The notes beneath the pieces are model-generated. The model was not told where the DNA came from. It saw only the letters and a program-made list of their open reading frames with translations, and ran no database searches. The position numbers and the translations under genes were made by a program. Source: Bacillota bacterium (GTDB lineage: Bacteria; Bacillota; Clostridia; Christensenellales; SZUA-584). Taken from it: 64,000 bases of DNA. This document shows, in pieces, positions 31,398-40,257 of this stretch. Position 1 is the stretch's first letter, and each line of letters begins with the position of its first letter. The stretch lies in the NCBI GenBank assembly GCA_023460085.1, contig JAEWRI010000036.1, positions 124,001 through 188,000 of the forward strand. Reading direction: 5' to 3'.

Positions 31398-32426
31398 TTA
31401 GAAACCGAAGTTATCGACGTTGTCCTTGGTGAACTTGAACAGGTCGCCCAGGTTGACGACGCCGTTCGCCATAACCGTTCTCTCGCCCTGCGTACCCACG
31501 GAGATCGTGTCTCCCTCGGCGCCGGTCGTCTTGCCGGTCACCAGCGCATACGCCACGTACGCGGAGACATAACCGAAGTCGATCGGGTTCCAGAGCATGA
31601 CTGTGGGCGCGATGCCATTCTTGATATAGGGCGCCATTTCCGTCGGCAGCGCGAGGCCCGTGACGAACTTCTTGCCCATCAGGTTGGCATCGGTGAAGGC
31701 CTTGCCCGCAGCCGCGATACCCACCGTGGTGGGCGCGATGACGACCTCGAGATCCGGATACGACTTCAGCAGGCCCTGCGCCTCCTGATAGCTCTTGTCG
31801 GGCTTGTCATCGCCGTAAACGACGGCCACGAGCTCCAGATCCTTGTACTTGTCCTCTTCCAGCACCTGCTTCATCACATCGATCCAGGTGTTCTGGTTAG
31901 TCGCGGTGGCTGCGGCGGAAAGTATGGCAATCTGCCCTGCGCCGCCCGCCAGATCATACGCGACCTCGATCTGATTGCGCCCGATGGTCTCCACATCCGC
32001 CGACTGCACATAGAGCGTGCGCGCGTCCGCCGCGACGTCCGAGTCCCACGAGATAACCTTGATGCCCTTTTCCATGGCTTCCTTCAGCGACGGAGCAAGC
32101 GCATCCGGGTCGTTCGCGGTTACGAGCAGGCAATCCACGCCCTCCGCCACGAAGTTCTGGATGATCTCGATCTGTCCCTCAGCGGTGGAATCCGCGGGGC
32201 CTCTCGATTCTATCTCGATGCCGAGCTCCTTGGCCGCGGTCTGGAAGCCTTGGTCGGACGCATCAAAGAAAGCGTTGCCGGTCTGCTTGATCACCACGCC
32301 GAATTTCATTTTGTCGCCCGTACCGGCCGAGGTGCCGCTCGACACGCCCTCTTTGGTACCGCAGGCAGACAGCACGGTGCCAAGCGCCATCACAAGCACA
32401 AGAACGATGACCAGACACTTTTTCAT
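31398..32426 (-). CDS. Sugar ABC transporter substrate-binding lipoprotein (RhaS-like)
   Basis: A 342-residue periplasmic-type binding protein. The signal sequence ends in the lipobox LSAC (Cys about 22). The mature part begins MKFGVVIKQTGNAFFDASDQ and belongs to the type I sugar-binding family that includes RhaS. It is in line with two permeases and an ATPase. Hairpins lie both before (32456-32479) and after the gene, suggesting its mRNA segment is separately stabilised, as is common when binding protein is needed in excess. Confidence 0.88.
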   Translation of the reverse strand: MKKCLVIVLVLVMALGTVLSACGTKEGVSSGTSAGTGDKMKFGVVIKQTGNAFFDASDQGFQTAAKELGIEIESRGPADSTAEGQIEIIQNFVAEGVDCLLVTANDPDALAPSLKEAMEKGIKVISWDSDVAADARTLYVQSADVETIGRNQIEVAYDLAGGAGQIAILSAAATATNQNTWIDVMKQVLEEDKYKDLELVAVVYGDDKPDKSYQEAQGLLKSYPDLEVVIAPTTVGIAAAGKAFTDANLMGKKFVTGLALPTEMAPYIKNGIAPTVMLWNPIDFGYVSAYVAYALVTGKTTGAEGDTISVGTQGERTVMANGVVNLGDLFKFTKDNVDNFGF

Positions 32427-32455
32427 TGGAATACCTCCATACGTTATTTTTATTT

Positions 32456-32479
32456 GCGCGCGGCGGGGGGGCCGCCCGC
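32456..32479 (-). other. GC-rich stem-loop before the binding-protein gene
   Basis: GCGCGCGGC (32456-32464) and GCCGCCCGC (32471-32479) pair with one mismatch around six G residues, between the last permease and the binding-protein gene. Confidence 0.5.
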
Positions 32480-32486
32480 AATCCGT

Positions 32487-33524
32487 TTACTCTCTGCGCT
32501 CGGCCAGACGTCTCTTGCTGCGCCGCCTGCCGATGTCGCCCGCAATGTTGGGCAGCAGCACCGCGATGATCAGCAGTGCGCCCACGATCACGAGTATGGT
32601 CTCCGCGCGCACGCCCACGCGCCCAAGGCCGTAGCGGATGAGCGCTATCAGTATCATGGACAGCGTGGAGCCGAGTATGGTGCCGGTGCCGCCGTCCGTC
32701 TTGAAGCCGCCCAGCACCACGATGGCGATGGCCTCCAGCTCGTAGCCCGAGGCAATGTTGGGCCGCACCGTGGCGATGCGCGAGGTTAAGAATATGGCCG
32801 ATATGCTCGCCATCACGCCGGACAGGGTGTATACGATGAACTTGCACCGGTCCACGTTGATGGTGGAATAGAGCGCCGCCTCGGCGTTGCTGCCGATGGC
32901 GAACAGCTTCTTGCCGAACGTGGTCTTGTGCAGCAGCAGCGCGAAGATGACCGCGCAGACAAGGAACGCCACCCAGATATTCGGTATCGCGAGCGAGCCT
33001 ATCTTGATCGCCGCGCCGGACGACAGCTTGTAGTGCCAGTCCGGGAAGCCGCCCGCGCTCTGATCCTCCAGCAGTATCCACGCGATGCCGCGGTACAGCG
33101 ACAGCGTGCCCAGCGTGATGATCATCGGCGCAAGTTCCTTGAACTTCGTAATGAGCAGCCCGTTGAACGCACCGCATATCGCGCCGACCAGCACCGCCAC
33201 AACCATCGCCAGCCCCATGGGCATGCCGCCCACGAAGGCGATGCCCATCACCGTCCCGGAGAGCGCCATCGTGGACGCCACCGAAATATCGATGCCGCCG
33301 ATGACGATGACCAGCGACATCGAGAACACGAGGAAGCTCTTGTCGAGGTACATCTTGGTGGAGTCGAGTATGGTATTGAGATTCAGGTAGTTGGACGAAA
33401 GCTGCGCGTTCACCACGTTGGCGATGATGATCAGCAGCACCAGCATCCATTCCCAGCGGAAAAAGAACCGTTTGGCGCTGAAGCTCCTGCTGTCCCGGAT
33501 ACCATGCGTATTGATATTGTTCAT
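32487..33524 (-). CDS. Sugar ABC transporter permease (RhaQ-like)
   Basis: A 345-residue BPD-type permease of the ribose/rhamnose ABC family with about ten membrane helices. Conserved elements include VIVIGGIDISVASTMALSG, TLGTLSLYRG and IAIVVLGGFKTDGGTGT. The start MNNINTHG has AAGGAAGT upstream. It lies 30 bases after the RhaP-like permease and works as a heterodimer with it. Confidence 0.85.
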   Translation of the reverse strand: MNNINTHGIRDSRSFSAKRFFFRWEWMLVLLIIIANVVNAQLSSNYLNLNTILDSTKMYLDKSFLVFSMSLVIVIGGIDISVASTMALSGTVMGIAFVGGMPMGLAMVVAVLVGAICGAFNGLLITKFKELAPMIITLGTLSLYRGIAWILLEDQSAGGFPDWHYKLSSGAAIKIGSLAIPNIWVAFLVCAVIFALLLHKTTFGKKLFAIGSNAEAALYSTINVDRCKFIVYTLSGVMASISAIFLTSRIATVRPNIASGYELEAIAIVVLGGFKTDGGTGTILGSTLSMILIALIRYGLGRVGVRAETILVIVGALLIIAVLLPNIAGDIGRRRSKRRLAERRE

Positions 33525-33554
33525 AGCGTTACTTCCTTGCATACCGTATTTGCG

Positions 33555-34598
33555 TCAGGACTGCGGGCTGACTGCCGGGCCCCGTTTGGATTCGCGGGCC
33601 GCGGCGCGTTCCAGCAGCACCCGTTTCTGAGAGCGCCGAATGACCAGCACGTTCACGATGACGGCGGCGAGTATGATGGCCCCCTGCAGCGCGTTCTGCC
33701 AGAACGTCGATATCATCAGCATGGGCAGCGCGTTCTTGATGACGCCGATGAGTATCGCGCCGAAGAACACCCCCATCACCGTGCCGATGCCGCCGTTCAC
33801 GCTGACGCCGCCGATGACGCACGCCGCGATGACGAACATCTCGAAGCCCATCGCGCTGTCGCCCTGCGCGAAGGAATAGCGCCCCGCCCAGAGCGGCCCG
33901 CAGAAGCCCGCGATGGCGCCCGATATGGTGTATACCGCCATCACGATTTTCGGCGCGCTCACACCGGACAGCGACGTCGCCTCCGCGTTGGAGCCCACCG
34001 CGTACACCCTGCGGCCGAAGCGCGTCTGATTCATCAGGATATAGAAAATGACGTAGAGGATGACGAGGAACCAGATATAAATGTGAATGCCCAGCGGCTT
34101 CACCTGAGAGGACAGCGTGAGGAAGCTCTGGTCCATCTCCGACGAGGTGATCCACCCGCCGTAGTCCTGTATGATGAGCAGGTTCAGGCCGCGGTAGATG
34201 TTCATTGTGCCCAGCGTGGCGATGATGGGGATGATCCTGCCCTTGGATACGAGCACGCCGTTGATGAGCCCCATCAGCGCGCCGCAGATAATGGCCGCGA
34301 CGAAGGACAGCACGGGCGGCGTTTGCGGGCGTTCTATCATGATCATCGGCGCCAGCATGCATGTGAACGATACGATAGACGCGATGGACAGGTCGATACC
34401 TGCCGTCAGTATCACAAGCATCATGCCCAGCGCGAGCATGCCGAGTATGGAGGTGTCCACCAGCACGTCCGTGATGTTGCCCCACGACAGCCAGGCCGGG
34501 TTTCTCAGCTGAATGAGCCCCGACATCGCGGCGATGATGATGACCAGTATGATGGCCCTGTTCTTGGAGAGCGAAAACCGGTTACGCTTTACTTTCAT
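33555..34598 (-). CDS. Sugar ABC transporter permease (RhaP-like)
   Basis: A 347-residue BPD-type permease. It has about ten helices and LAGGIDL-like MLVILTAGIDLSIASIVSF, TLGTMNIYRGLNLL and AACVIGGVSVNGGIGT. It begins 13 bases after the ATPase stop. Together with its neighbour at 32487 it forms the membrane channel. Confidence 0.85.
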   Translation of the reverse strand: MKVKRNRFSLSKNRAIILVIIIAAMSGLIQLRNPAWLSWGNITDVLVDTSILGMLALGMMLVILTAGIDLSIASIVSFTCMLAPMIMIERPQTPPVLSFVAAIICGALMGLINGVLVSKGRIIPIIATLGTMNIYRGLNLLIIQDYGGWITSSEMDQSFLTLSSQVKPLGIHIYIWFLVILYVIFYILMNQTRFGRRVYAVGSNAEATSLSGVSAPKIVMAVYTISGAIAGFCGPLWAGRYSFAQGDSAMGFEMFVIAACVIGGVSVNGGIGTVMGVFFGAILIGVIKNALPMLMISTFWQNALQGAIILAAVIVNVLVIRRSQKRVLLERAAARESKRGPAVSPQS

Positions 34599-34611
34599 GT
34601 CGTATCTCCCC

Positions 34612-36102
34612 TCACTTCATGTCCATGGACGCCTTGAACAGCGTGACCTGGTCGAACTGCCGGTTGCTGAAATAGCCCGTGACGCGGCCCGTGTTCATCA
34701 CCACCACGGAATCCGCCACGCCCAGCACCTCCTCCATCTCGGAGGAAATCAGCACGACGGCGTAGCCGCGCGCCGCGAGGTCGTTGATGATGCCGTATAT
34801 GGCCGATTTGGCCGCGACGTCGATGCCCTTCGTGGGCTCGTCGAGTATCAGCACCTTCGCGTCGGAATTCAGCAGCTTGGCAATAACCACCTTCTGCTGG
34901 TTGCCGCCCGAGAGGCTCTCCGCGAGGTCGTACACGCTCTGCGCCTTCACCATGAGCCGGTCGGCCAGCTGCGCGGCGGATTTGCGCGCCTTCTTCTCGT
35001 CCAGCCACATCAGCGCCTTCTGATATTTCTTCAGCTCCGACAGCACGATGTTGTCCGCGATGTCCATCTTGAGCACCAAGCCGTGCAGCTGCCGGTCCTC
35101 CGGCAGGTACAGCACGCCGTTTCGCACGGAATTGATGGGCGTCCGGATGGAAACCTTCTTTCCGTCCACTTCGATGCTGCCGCTGTCGTAGTGCGTGATG
35201 CCGTAAATCGCTTCCGCCACCTCGGTGCGGCCGGAGCCCACCAGGCCCGTCAGCGCCAGCACCTCGCCCTTGCGCACGGTAAAGCTTACGTCGTGGAACA
35301 CGCCGCGCCGCGTAAGATTCTTCACGCTCAGCACCGGCTCGCGGATTTCCGCGGTCTTCTCCGGGTACATCGCGGAGAGCTCGCGGCCCACCATCGCCTG
35401 CACCAGCGTGTCCTTGCTCATCTCCGCGGTGTTCCACGTGCCGATGTACTTCCCGTCGCGGAACACCGTTGTGCGGTCGGCCAGCTCGAAGATGTCCTCC
35501 AGCCGGTGCGAGATGAATATGATGGACTTGCCGCTGTCGCGCAGCCGCCTGCAAATCTCGTACAGCTCGCCGGTCTCGCGCATCGTCAGCGCCGCGGTAG
35601 GCTCGTCCATGATGATGATGCTGGCATCCTGAGACAGCGCCTTGGCAATCTCCACCATCTGCTGCTGCGCGATGGAGAGCGTGCCCATCTCATCCATGGG
35701 ATCGATGCTGGAACCTATCATGTCCAGCAGCTCGCGCGTGCGCTCGCGCATCTTCCGCCAGCGCATCCACCCCGGCCCGCTCACCGGCTCGTGCCCGATG
35801 AATATGTTTTCCGCCACCGAGAGTGAATGGTAGCTCGTCACATGCTGGTAAATGGCGGCGATGCCGCGCTTCGTCGCGTCCAGCGGCCTCGCGAAGTGCA
35901 CCTTTTCGCCGTTCAGTACGATTTCGCCCTCCTCGGGGATATTGACGCCCGTAATGACCTTGATGAACGTCGATTTCCCCGCGCCGTTCTCCCCCATCAG
36001 CGCGTGAATCTCGCCCTTGCGCAGATCGAAGCGCACGCGGTCCAGCGCGCGCACGCCGGGAAATACCTTGGATATGTCCCTGAGCTCCAGTATCGTTTCC
36101 AT
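34612..36102 (-). CDS. Sugar ABC transporter ATP-binding protein (RhaT/RbsA-like)
   Basis: A 496-residue ATPase with two ABC domains in one chain. The first has GENGAGKSTFIK (Walker A) and SIAQQQMVEIAKAL; the second has GLVGSGRTE and LSGGNQQKVVIAKLL, then LILDEPTKGID. The second Walker A is degenerate, as usual for this family. I choose the ATG of METILEL because AAAGGATGG lies 6 bases upstream; an ATG three codons earlier is too close to its RBS. Confidence 0.9.
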   Translation of the reverse strand: METILELRDISKVFPGVRALDRVRFDLRKGEIHALMGENGAGKSTFIKVITGVNIPEEGEIVLNGEKVHFARPLDATKRGIAAIYQHVTSYHSLSVAENIFIGHEPVSGPGWMRWRKMRERTRELLDMIGSSIDPMDEMGTLSIAQQQMVEIAKALSQDASIIIMDEPTAALTMRETGELYEICRRLRDSGKSIIFISHRLEDIFELADRTTVFRDGKYIGTWNTAEMSKDTLVQAMVGRELSAMYPEKTAEIREPVLSVKNLTRRGVFHDVSFTVRKGEVLALTGLVGSGRTEVAEAIYGITHYDSGSIEVDGKKVSIRTPINSVRNGVLYLPEDRQLHGLVLKMDIADNIVLSELKKYQKALMWLDEKKARKSAAQLADRLMVKAQSVYDLAESLSGGNQQKVVIAKLLNSDAKVLILDEPTKGIDVAAKSAIYGIINDLAARGYAVVLISSEMEEVLGVADSVVVMNTGRVTGYFSNRQFDQVTLFKASMDMK

Positions 36103-36114
36103 ATGTCCCATCCT

Positions 36115-36867
36115 TTACGCGATATAGCCGCCGTCCACCACGAGCAGCGAACCGGTGGTCCAGTCCGTGCCGTCGGATGCGAAGTATTCCACCGCTTCCG
36201 CGATATGCCGCCCTTCTCCGAAGCTGCGCAGCGGCGTATGCGCGAGTATGGCTTCCGCCGCTTCTCCGTCACCCAGCTGTTCCTCGTTGGCGTGGGTGCG
36301 AATGGTGCCGGGCAGCACGGCGTTCACCGTGATGCCGTACGGCGCGAGCGCCACCGCCAGCGCCTTGGTCATGGCATTGATGCCGCCTTTGGTGGCGCAG
36401 TAGTGCACCTGCGTCGCGGAGCCCACCAGCCCCGAAATGGACGAAACGTTCACGATGCGCCCGCGGATGCCCCGCTCCCTCATGTGCAGCGCGGCCTGCT
36501 GCGCGAGGAAGAAGTAGCCCTTTAAGTTGACATCCACCGTCCTGTCGAATACTTCTTCCGTGATATCGAATACGTCCCGGAAGGGGCAGATGCCCGCGTT
36601 GTTAACGAGCACGTCCACGCTGCCCAGCAGCCGCGCCGCCTCCGGTACGAGGCGCATGCGCTGTGCCGCCACGCCCGTATCGGCCTGAAGGGCAAACGCC
36701 TTTACGCCCAGCCCGCGGGCCGCCGCAGCGGTTTCTTCCGCGGCATGCCTGTCCTGCCGGTACACGATGGCGACATTCGCGCCCGCCTGCGCCATATGCA
36801 GCGCGATCGCCCGTCCGATGCCGTTGGAGCCGCCCGTTACCAGCACATTTTTTCCTGCTACGCCCAT
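36115..36867 (-). CDS. SDR, probable L-rhamnose 1-dehydrogenase-like enzyme
   Basis: A 250-residue classical SDR, first gene of the operon. It has GGSNGIGRAIALHMAQAG, NNAG, VSSISG and YCATKGGINAMTKAL (YxxxK). The segment NAVLPGTIRTHANEEQL resembles the AVLPGTI-x-T-x-IN-x-E motif of L-rhamnose 1-dehydrogenases. If so it oxidises L-rhamnose to the lactone, first step of the non-phosphorylative pathway. The start is MGVAGKNV with GGGAGGTGGG upstream; 49 upstream codons are rejected. Expression is driven by a promoter about 400 bases upstream. Confidence 0.8.
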   Translation of the reverse strand: MGVAGKNVLVTGGSNGIGRAIALHMAQAGANVAIVYRQDRHAAEETAAAARGLGVKAFALQADTGVAAQRMRLVPEAARLLGSVDVLVNNAGICPFRDVFDITEEVFDRTVDVNLKGYFFLAQQAALHMRERGIRGRIVNVSSISGLVGSATQVHYCATKGGINAMTKALAVALAPYGITVNAVLPGTIRTHANEEQLGDGEAAEAILAHTPLRSFGEGRHIAEAVEYFASDGTDWTTGSLLVVDGGYIA

Positions 36868-37251
36868 AGTATTTCCCACCTCCCAAAATTCTGTCTCACG
36901 CACCGCTTTTTGCGCGGCGGCGGGAATTCTCAGCCATCCTTCATACGGGCTGCATCCTGAGCCTGAATGCCCCGGGCAGATAAAACCGCACATCAGAAAC
37001 AGCCGATGGAGCATCCTCTCAGTTCCGCGGCGAAGAAACGCCGTGGGAAGCGAAATACCACAGGTGTACCGTTTTCTGTTTGTCCCATCCCTACTGATTG
37101 AAACCCGGGCGATTCAATAAAGCGCGGCAAATGATGCGGGCCGGCCCGGGGAAAATGACATCAGCGTCCACGAAAATCATTACACAGCTCCAGAAACAAG
37201 AACCACTATAATGCGTACCGTATGTTGCGTGCCAATGAAGATAAAAAATAA
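36868..37251 (-). other. Long untranslated leader of the rhamnose-type operon
   Basis: No gene is seen in this part of the 599-base gap between 36867 and 37467. The promoter at 37269-37297 implies a leader of nearly 400 bases before the first start codon. I see no known riboswitch fold, but its length invites a leader-regulation test. Confidence 0.45.
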
Positions 37252-37267
37252 AGTTTATCGATAAACT
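37252..37267. promoter_or_regulatory. Perfect 16-bp palindrome, LacI-type operator of the rhamnose-type operon
   Basis: AGTTTATCGATAAACT is perfectly symmetric with a central CG, as in LacI-family operators. It lies immediately after the -10 box of the minus-strand promoter, so bound repressor would block transcription. Confidence 0.75.
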
Positions 37268-37268
37268 G

Positions 37269-37297
37269 ATCATAGTCTTTTTTATATCCAAAGTCAA
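37269..37297 (-). promoter_or_regulatory. Promoter of the rhamnose-type operon
   Basis: Minus strand TTGACT (37292-37297), 17-base spacer, TATGAT (37269-37274). Confidence 0.75.
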
Positions 37298-37382
37298 GTA
37301 GGTTTTCAAAAATTACGTATTTCTACATATTAATACAATAGCATGACATGTTGCGGCACACCCCTCTGAAAAATTATTTTCC

Positions 37383-37435
37383 TTGACAATACATAAAGGC
37401 CAGCTATACTGTATATAATGTATATATACAGTATA
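37383..37435 (+). promoter_or_regulatory. Promoter and operator of the GntR-ABC operon
   Basis: TTGACA (37383-37388), 16-base spacer, TATACT (37405-37410). TATACTGTATATA (37405-37417) and its exact complement TATATACAGTATA (37423-37435) form a 13-bp inverted repeat with a 5-base centre that covers the -10, a YtrA/GntR-type autoregulatory operator. Confidence 0.8.
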
Positions 37436-37466
37436 TTCGTTATTACCACCAAAGGAAGTAGATTGC

Positions 37467-37841
37467 GTGGATATTGTCATCAGCAACACCAACCAGCGCC
37501 CCATCTACGAGCAGATCACGTCGCAAATCAAAAGCATGATCGTCAGCGGCGCGCTGCATGAGGGTGACGCCCTGCCCTCCATGCGGCTGCTCGCCAGAGA
37601 GCTGCGCATCAGCGTCATCACGACCAAACGCGCCTACGAGGATCTGGAACGGGACGGCTTCATCGAAACGGTATCGGGCAAGGGAAGCTATGTCGCCGGA
37701 CGCAATATCGAGCTGATTCGCGAAGAACAGCTCCGCATGGCAGAAAGCCATCTGCAGCAGGCCGTGGATTTGGCCAAAAGCAGCGGCATACCGCTGAGCG
37801 AGCTTTCAGAAATATTAACACTTTTATACAGGGAGGAATGA
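37467..37841 (+). CDS. GntR-family regulator (YtrA subfamily)
   Basis: A 124-residue short GntR repressor with an N-terminal winged helix (RPIYEQITSQIKSMIVSG, GDALPSMRLLARELRISVIT, LERDGFIETVSGKGSYV) and a short C-terminal dimerisation tail. The start is GTG with AAAGGAAGTAG upstream. It overlaps the ABC ATPase region by an ATGA and probably represses its own operon through the inverted repeat over the -10, responding to cell-envelope or antibiotic stress as in related systems. Confidence 0.88.
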   Translation: MDIVISNTNQRPIYEQITSQIKSMIVSGALHEGDALPSMRLLARELRISVITTKRAYEDLERDGFIETVSGKGSYVAGRNIELIREEQLRMAESHLQQAVDLAKSSGIPLSELSEILTLLYREE

Positions 37842-37843
37842 CC

Positions 37844-38704
37844 ATGGAAAACGCGCTGGAGGTTAAGAGCCTGCGCAAGCAATACGGCGGCTTCACGCTG
37901 GACGATGTGAGCTTCACGCTGCCGGGAGGCAGCATCATGGGGCTCATCGGGGAAAACGGTGCCGGCAAAACGACGACCATCAAGCTCATTCTGGGCATGA
38001 TCCGCAGGGACGGCGGAAGCATACGCGTGCTGGGGCGGGAACCTGCCGAACAGGAAACGCAGATTAAGCAGCAGCTGGGCGTGGTGCTGGACGACTGCCA
38101 TTTTCATGACTCGCTGCGCACGGAGGATATCGCGTCCATCATGCGGGCGCTTTTCGACAGCTGGGACGACGGCCTTTTTACCGGCACGCTGAAGCGGCTG
38201 GGCGTACCGCAGAATAAAACCGTGAAGGAAATGTCCAAGGGCATGAAAACCAAGCTGTCGCTGTCCGCCGCGTTGGCGCACCGCCCGCGGCTGCTGATAC
38301 TGGACGAAGCCACGAGCGGGCTGGACCCCGTCATGCGCAGCGAGGTGCTGGACATACTGCGCGACCTTATACAGGACGAAGCAAATTCCGTGCTGCTCTC
38401 CACGCACATCACCAGCGACCTCGAAAAGATCGCGGACTACATTACGCTGCTGCACGAGGGGCGCGTGGTGTTCAGCGAATCGGCCAACACGCTGCAATAC
38501 AGCTGCGGCATACTGCGCTGCGGCCAGGCGGATTTCGCGCGTGTCGACGCCGCCGACATCATCGGGCACCGCAAAGGGCAGTTCGGCCACGAGGTATTGG
38601 TGCGCGACAGGCTTCGGGCGCAGAGGAAGTATTCCGGCTGCACCGTAGACCCGGCCAGCATCGAGGAGATTATGCTGTTTTATGTAAGGAGGGATGCGTC
38701 ATGA
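37844..38704 (+). CDS. ABC transporter ATP-binding protein
   Basis: A 286-residue ATPase, partner of the permease at 38701. It has Walker A GENGAGKTTT, signature MSKGMKTKLSLSAALAH and Walker B LLILDEATSGLDP. The signature is the MSKGM form of exporters rather than LSGGQ. The ATG at 37844 has GGAGG with 7-base spacing; an ATG at 37838 is too close to the RBS. The operon layout (GntR, ATPase, permease) matches envelope-stress or peptide exporters. Confidence 0.9.
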   Translation: MENALEVKSLRKQYGGFTLDDVSFTLPGGSIMGLIGENGAGKTTTIKLILGMIRRDGGSIRVLGREPAEQETQIKQQLGVVLDDCHFHDSLRTEDIASIMRALFDSWDDGLFTGTLKRLGVPQNKTVKEMSKGMKTKLSLSAALAHRPRLLILDEATSGLDPVMRSEVLDILRDLIQDEANSVLLSTHITSDLEKIADYITLLHEGRVVFSESANTLQYSCGILRCGQADFARVDAADIIGHRKGQFGHEVLVRDRLRAQRKYSGCTVDPASIEEIMLFYVRRDAS

Positions 38705-39327
38705 AAGGACTGCTGCTGAAGGATTTGCTGGGGCTTCGCAAATATCTGCGGACGCTGCTGCTGTTCATCGCCGCGTACGCGCTGCTGATATTTCTCATGG
38801 ACAGTCCGTATTTTCTGGGCAGCATGATCGTGCTGATGTGCGCGATGGCCTCCATTACCTCGTTCTCGTTCGATCATGTGGCGGGTTGGGACATATACGC
38901 GCTGTCGCTGCCCGTGTCCCGCAGGGATGTGGTACGCAGCAAATACCTGCTCTCGCTGATACTCACCGCGGGCGGCACCGCGCTGTCCCTGCTTGTCAGC
39001 GTGCTGTACATACTCTTCACGCATTCGGGCAGTTTTTCGGAAGCGCTGACCGTGGGGTATACGCTGTTTGTCGTCGGTATGGTGTTTGTCGCCGTGCTGC
39101 TGCCGCTGATTTTCCGGTTCGGCGTGGAAAAGGCGCGTCTGCTCATCGTCGCGGTATTCGCCATACCCACCGCGGTCTTCGTGGCGCTCTCCAATTTCGG
39201 GAATCTGCAAGCGCCGGACCCGCAGCTCCTGGTCCGGCTGCTCGCGTTTTCCCCGCTGATACTCACCGTACTGCTCGCGCTCTCATATTTTCTCTCCCGT
39301 GCGATCTACCTGAAAAAAGAGGTATAG
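38701..39327 (+). CDS. ABC-2 type permease (ABC2_membrane_5-like)
   Basis: A 208-residue membrane protein with six predicted helices and an N-terminus MKGLLLKDLLGLRKYL. LSLPVSRRDVVRSKYLL is the LPVSR-x-x-V-x-x-K/R-Y motif of this permease family. It overlaps the ATPase gene by 4 bases (ATGA) and ends the operon. Substrate unknown. Confidence 0.85.
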   Translation: MKGLLLKDLLGLRKYLRTLLLFIAAYALLIFLMDSPYFLGSMIVLMCAMASITSFSFDHVAGWDIYALSLPVSRRDVVRSKYLLSLILTAGGTALSLLVSVLYILFTHSGSFSEALTVGYTLFVVGMVFVAVLLPLIFRFGVEKARLLIVAVFAIPTAVFVALSNFGNLQAPDPQLLVRLLAFSPLILTVLLALSYFLSRAIYLKKEV

Positions 39328-39412
39328 CGCTCTGAACTGCAGCCGCCGCAACCACACAAAGCCGCACGGGATTTCCCGGCGGCTATTTTTTCATGCAACG
39401 TGAACTCCGCTG

Positions 39413-39985
39413 CTACTTTTTGAATATGAACAGGTACTCGTGCGCAATCAGCAGGAAGTTGTATTTTACGCTGTTGGTCTTCCAGTAGCCCGTGGCCTTG
39501 CAGTTGTGCTGCTCTTTGATGATAAGCTCCTTGAGCTTGAAGCCCGCCTCCTGAAAAGACTTCATCACGTCAAAGCTCATCGGGATCATGAAGCCCTTCT
39601 GGCGCGTGTCGCCCATCAGTATGGCGCAAAACTTGTCTTTTTTGAGCACGCGGTAGCACTCCGCCGCGACCCTCTTCATCTCCCCGAGGAACTCGCCCAC
39701 CTTGCAGTGAGACAAATCGCCCTCGATGTCCTCGCTGTACGAGATGATGTCGGCATACGGCGGGTGCGTGCAGACGAGATCGATGCTGCCGTCCGGGATA
39801 AAGCCGAGGCTGCGCGCGTCGCCCTGCGTCAGCGTCACCTCGCCGCAGCCTTCGCGCTCAAAGTTTATCGCCTGCCTGCACAGCGCCACGGCGTCCGGGT
39901 TGATGTCCACACCGATGATATTGCGGCACAGCAGCTTGGCTTCCACCAGCGTTGTGCCGCCGCCCGAGAACTGGTCCAGCACGGT
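39413..39985 (-). pseudogene. DNA methyltransferase, C-terminal part (split by inversion)
   Basis: About 190 residues of an N4/N6 DNA methyltransferase. It starts abruptly at VLDQFSGGGTTLVEAKLL (SAM-binding motif I, FxGxG form), continues with IIGVDINPDAVALC, and has the catalytic CTHPPYADIIS (motif IV, PPY). The N-terminal part of the same enzyme is not upstream on this strand; it lies reversed on the plus strand at 40060-40257. Joining the two gives a 256-residue protein in one frame. A GTG at 39982 could start translation, but the product would lack substrate-recognition residues. Confidence 0.75.
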
Positions 39986-40036
39986 GTCAGCATCGCCGAT
40001 CTGGAAAGCGGCGTCATCGGCAGGGTATTCCGGTAA
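39983..40036 (+). pseudogene. Possible C-terminal tail of the DpnII-like endonuclease (inverted)
   Basis: In the plus strand the residues GVSIADLESGVIGRVFR end at a TAA (40034-40036), 24 bases before the methylase start. They resemble the end of DpnII-type endonucleases (DLENGVL type). If right, the inverted segment contains the end of the endonuclease and the start of the methylase, and about 165 residues of the endonuclease are lost. Low-to-moderate confidence because the match is short. Confidence 0.4.
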
Positions 40037-40059
40037 TTCGGAAACAATAACGGCAGAGA

Positions 40060-40257
40060 ATGTGCGGGAGGATGGGGAAGTTGCCGAAGGAAAAGCGTAT
40101 CACGAAATGGGAGCCGGACAATTTTGAGCTGCAGATGACCACGCACTGGTCTTTTCCGGCGCGCGGCGACTGGGCCACGCACAACGCGAAGTATCGCGGC
40201 AACTGGTCGCCGTACATCCCGCGCAACGTCATACTGCGTTACTCCGCCGAGGGCGTT
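40060..40257 (+). pseudogene. DNA methyltransferase, N-terminal part (inverted)
   Basis: The plus strand encodes KRITKWEPDNFELQMTTHWS and ATHNAKYRGNWSPYIPRNVI then LRYSAEG, the typical N-terminus of TRM11-like/N4-N6 DNA methylases that immediately precedes VLDQF-x-GGGTT. After residue about 65 the frame runs into sequence antisense to the endonuclease. ATG codons at 40060 and 40072 are possible starts; GGGAGG abuts the second one. This is the missing front half of the 39413 fragment. Confidence 0.72.

Noticed and set aside
32928..34637. Long His/Arg-rich plus-strand frame over the permease genes
   Set aside because: Antisense of two clear ABC permease genes; composition is not protein-like.
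37838..37843. ATG overlapping the GntR stop as start of the ABC ATPase
   Set aside because: It would leave one base between the RBS and the ATG. The next ATG at 37844 has correct spacing.
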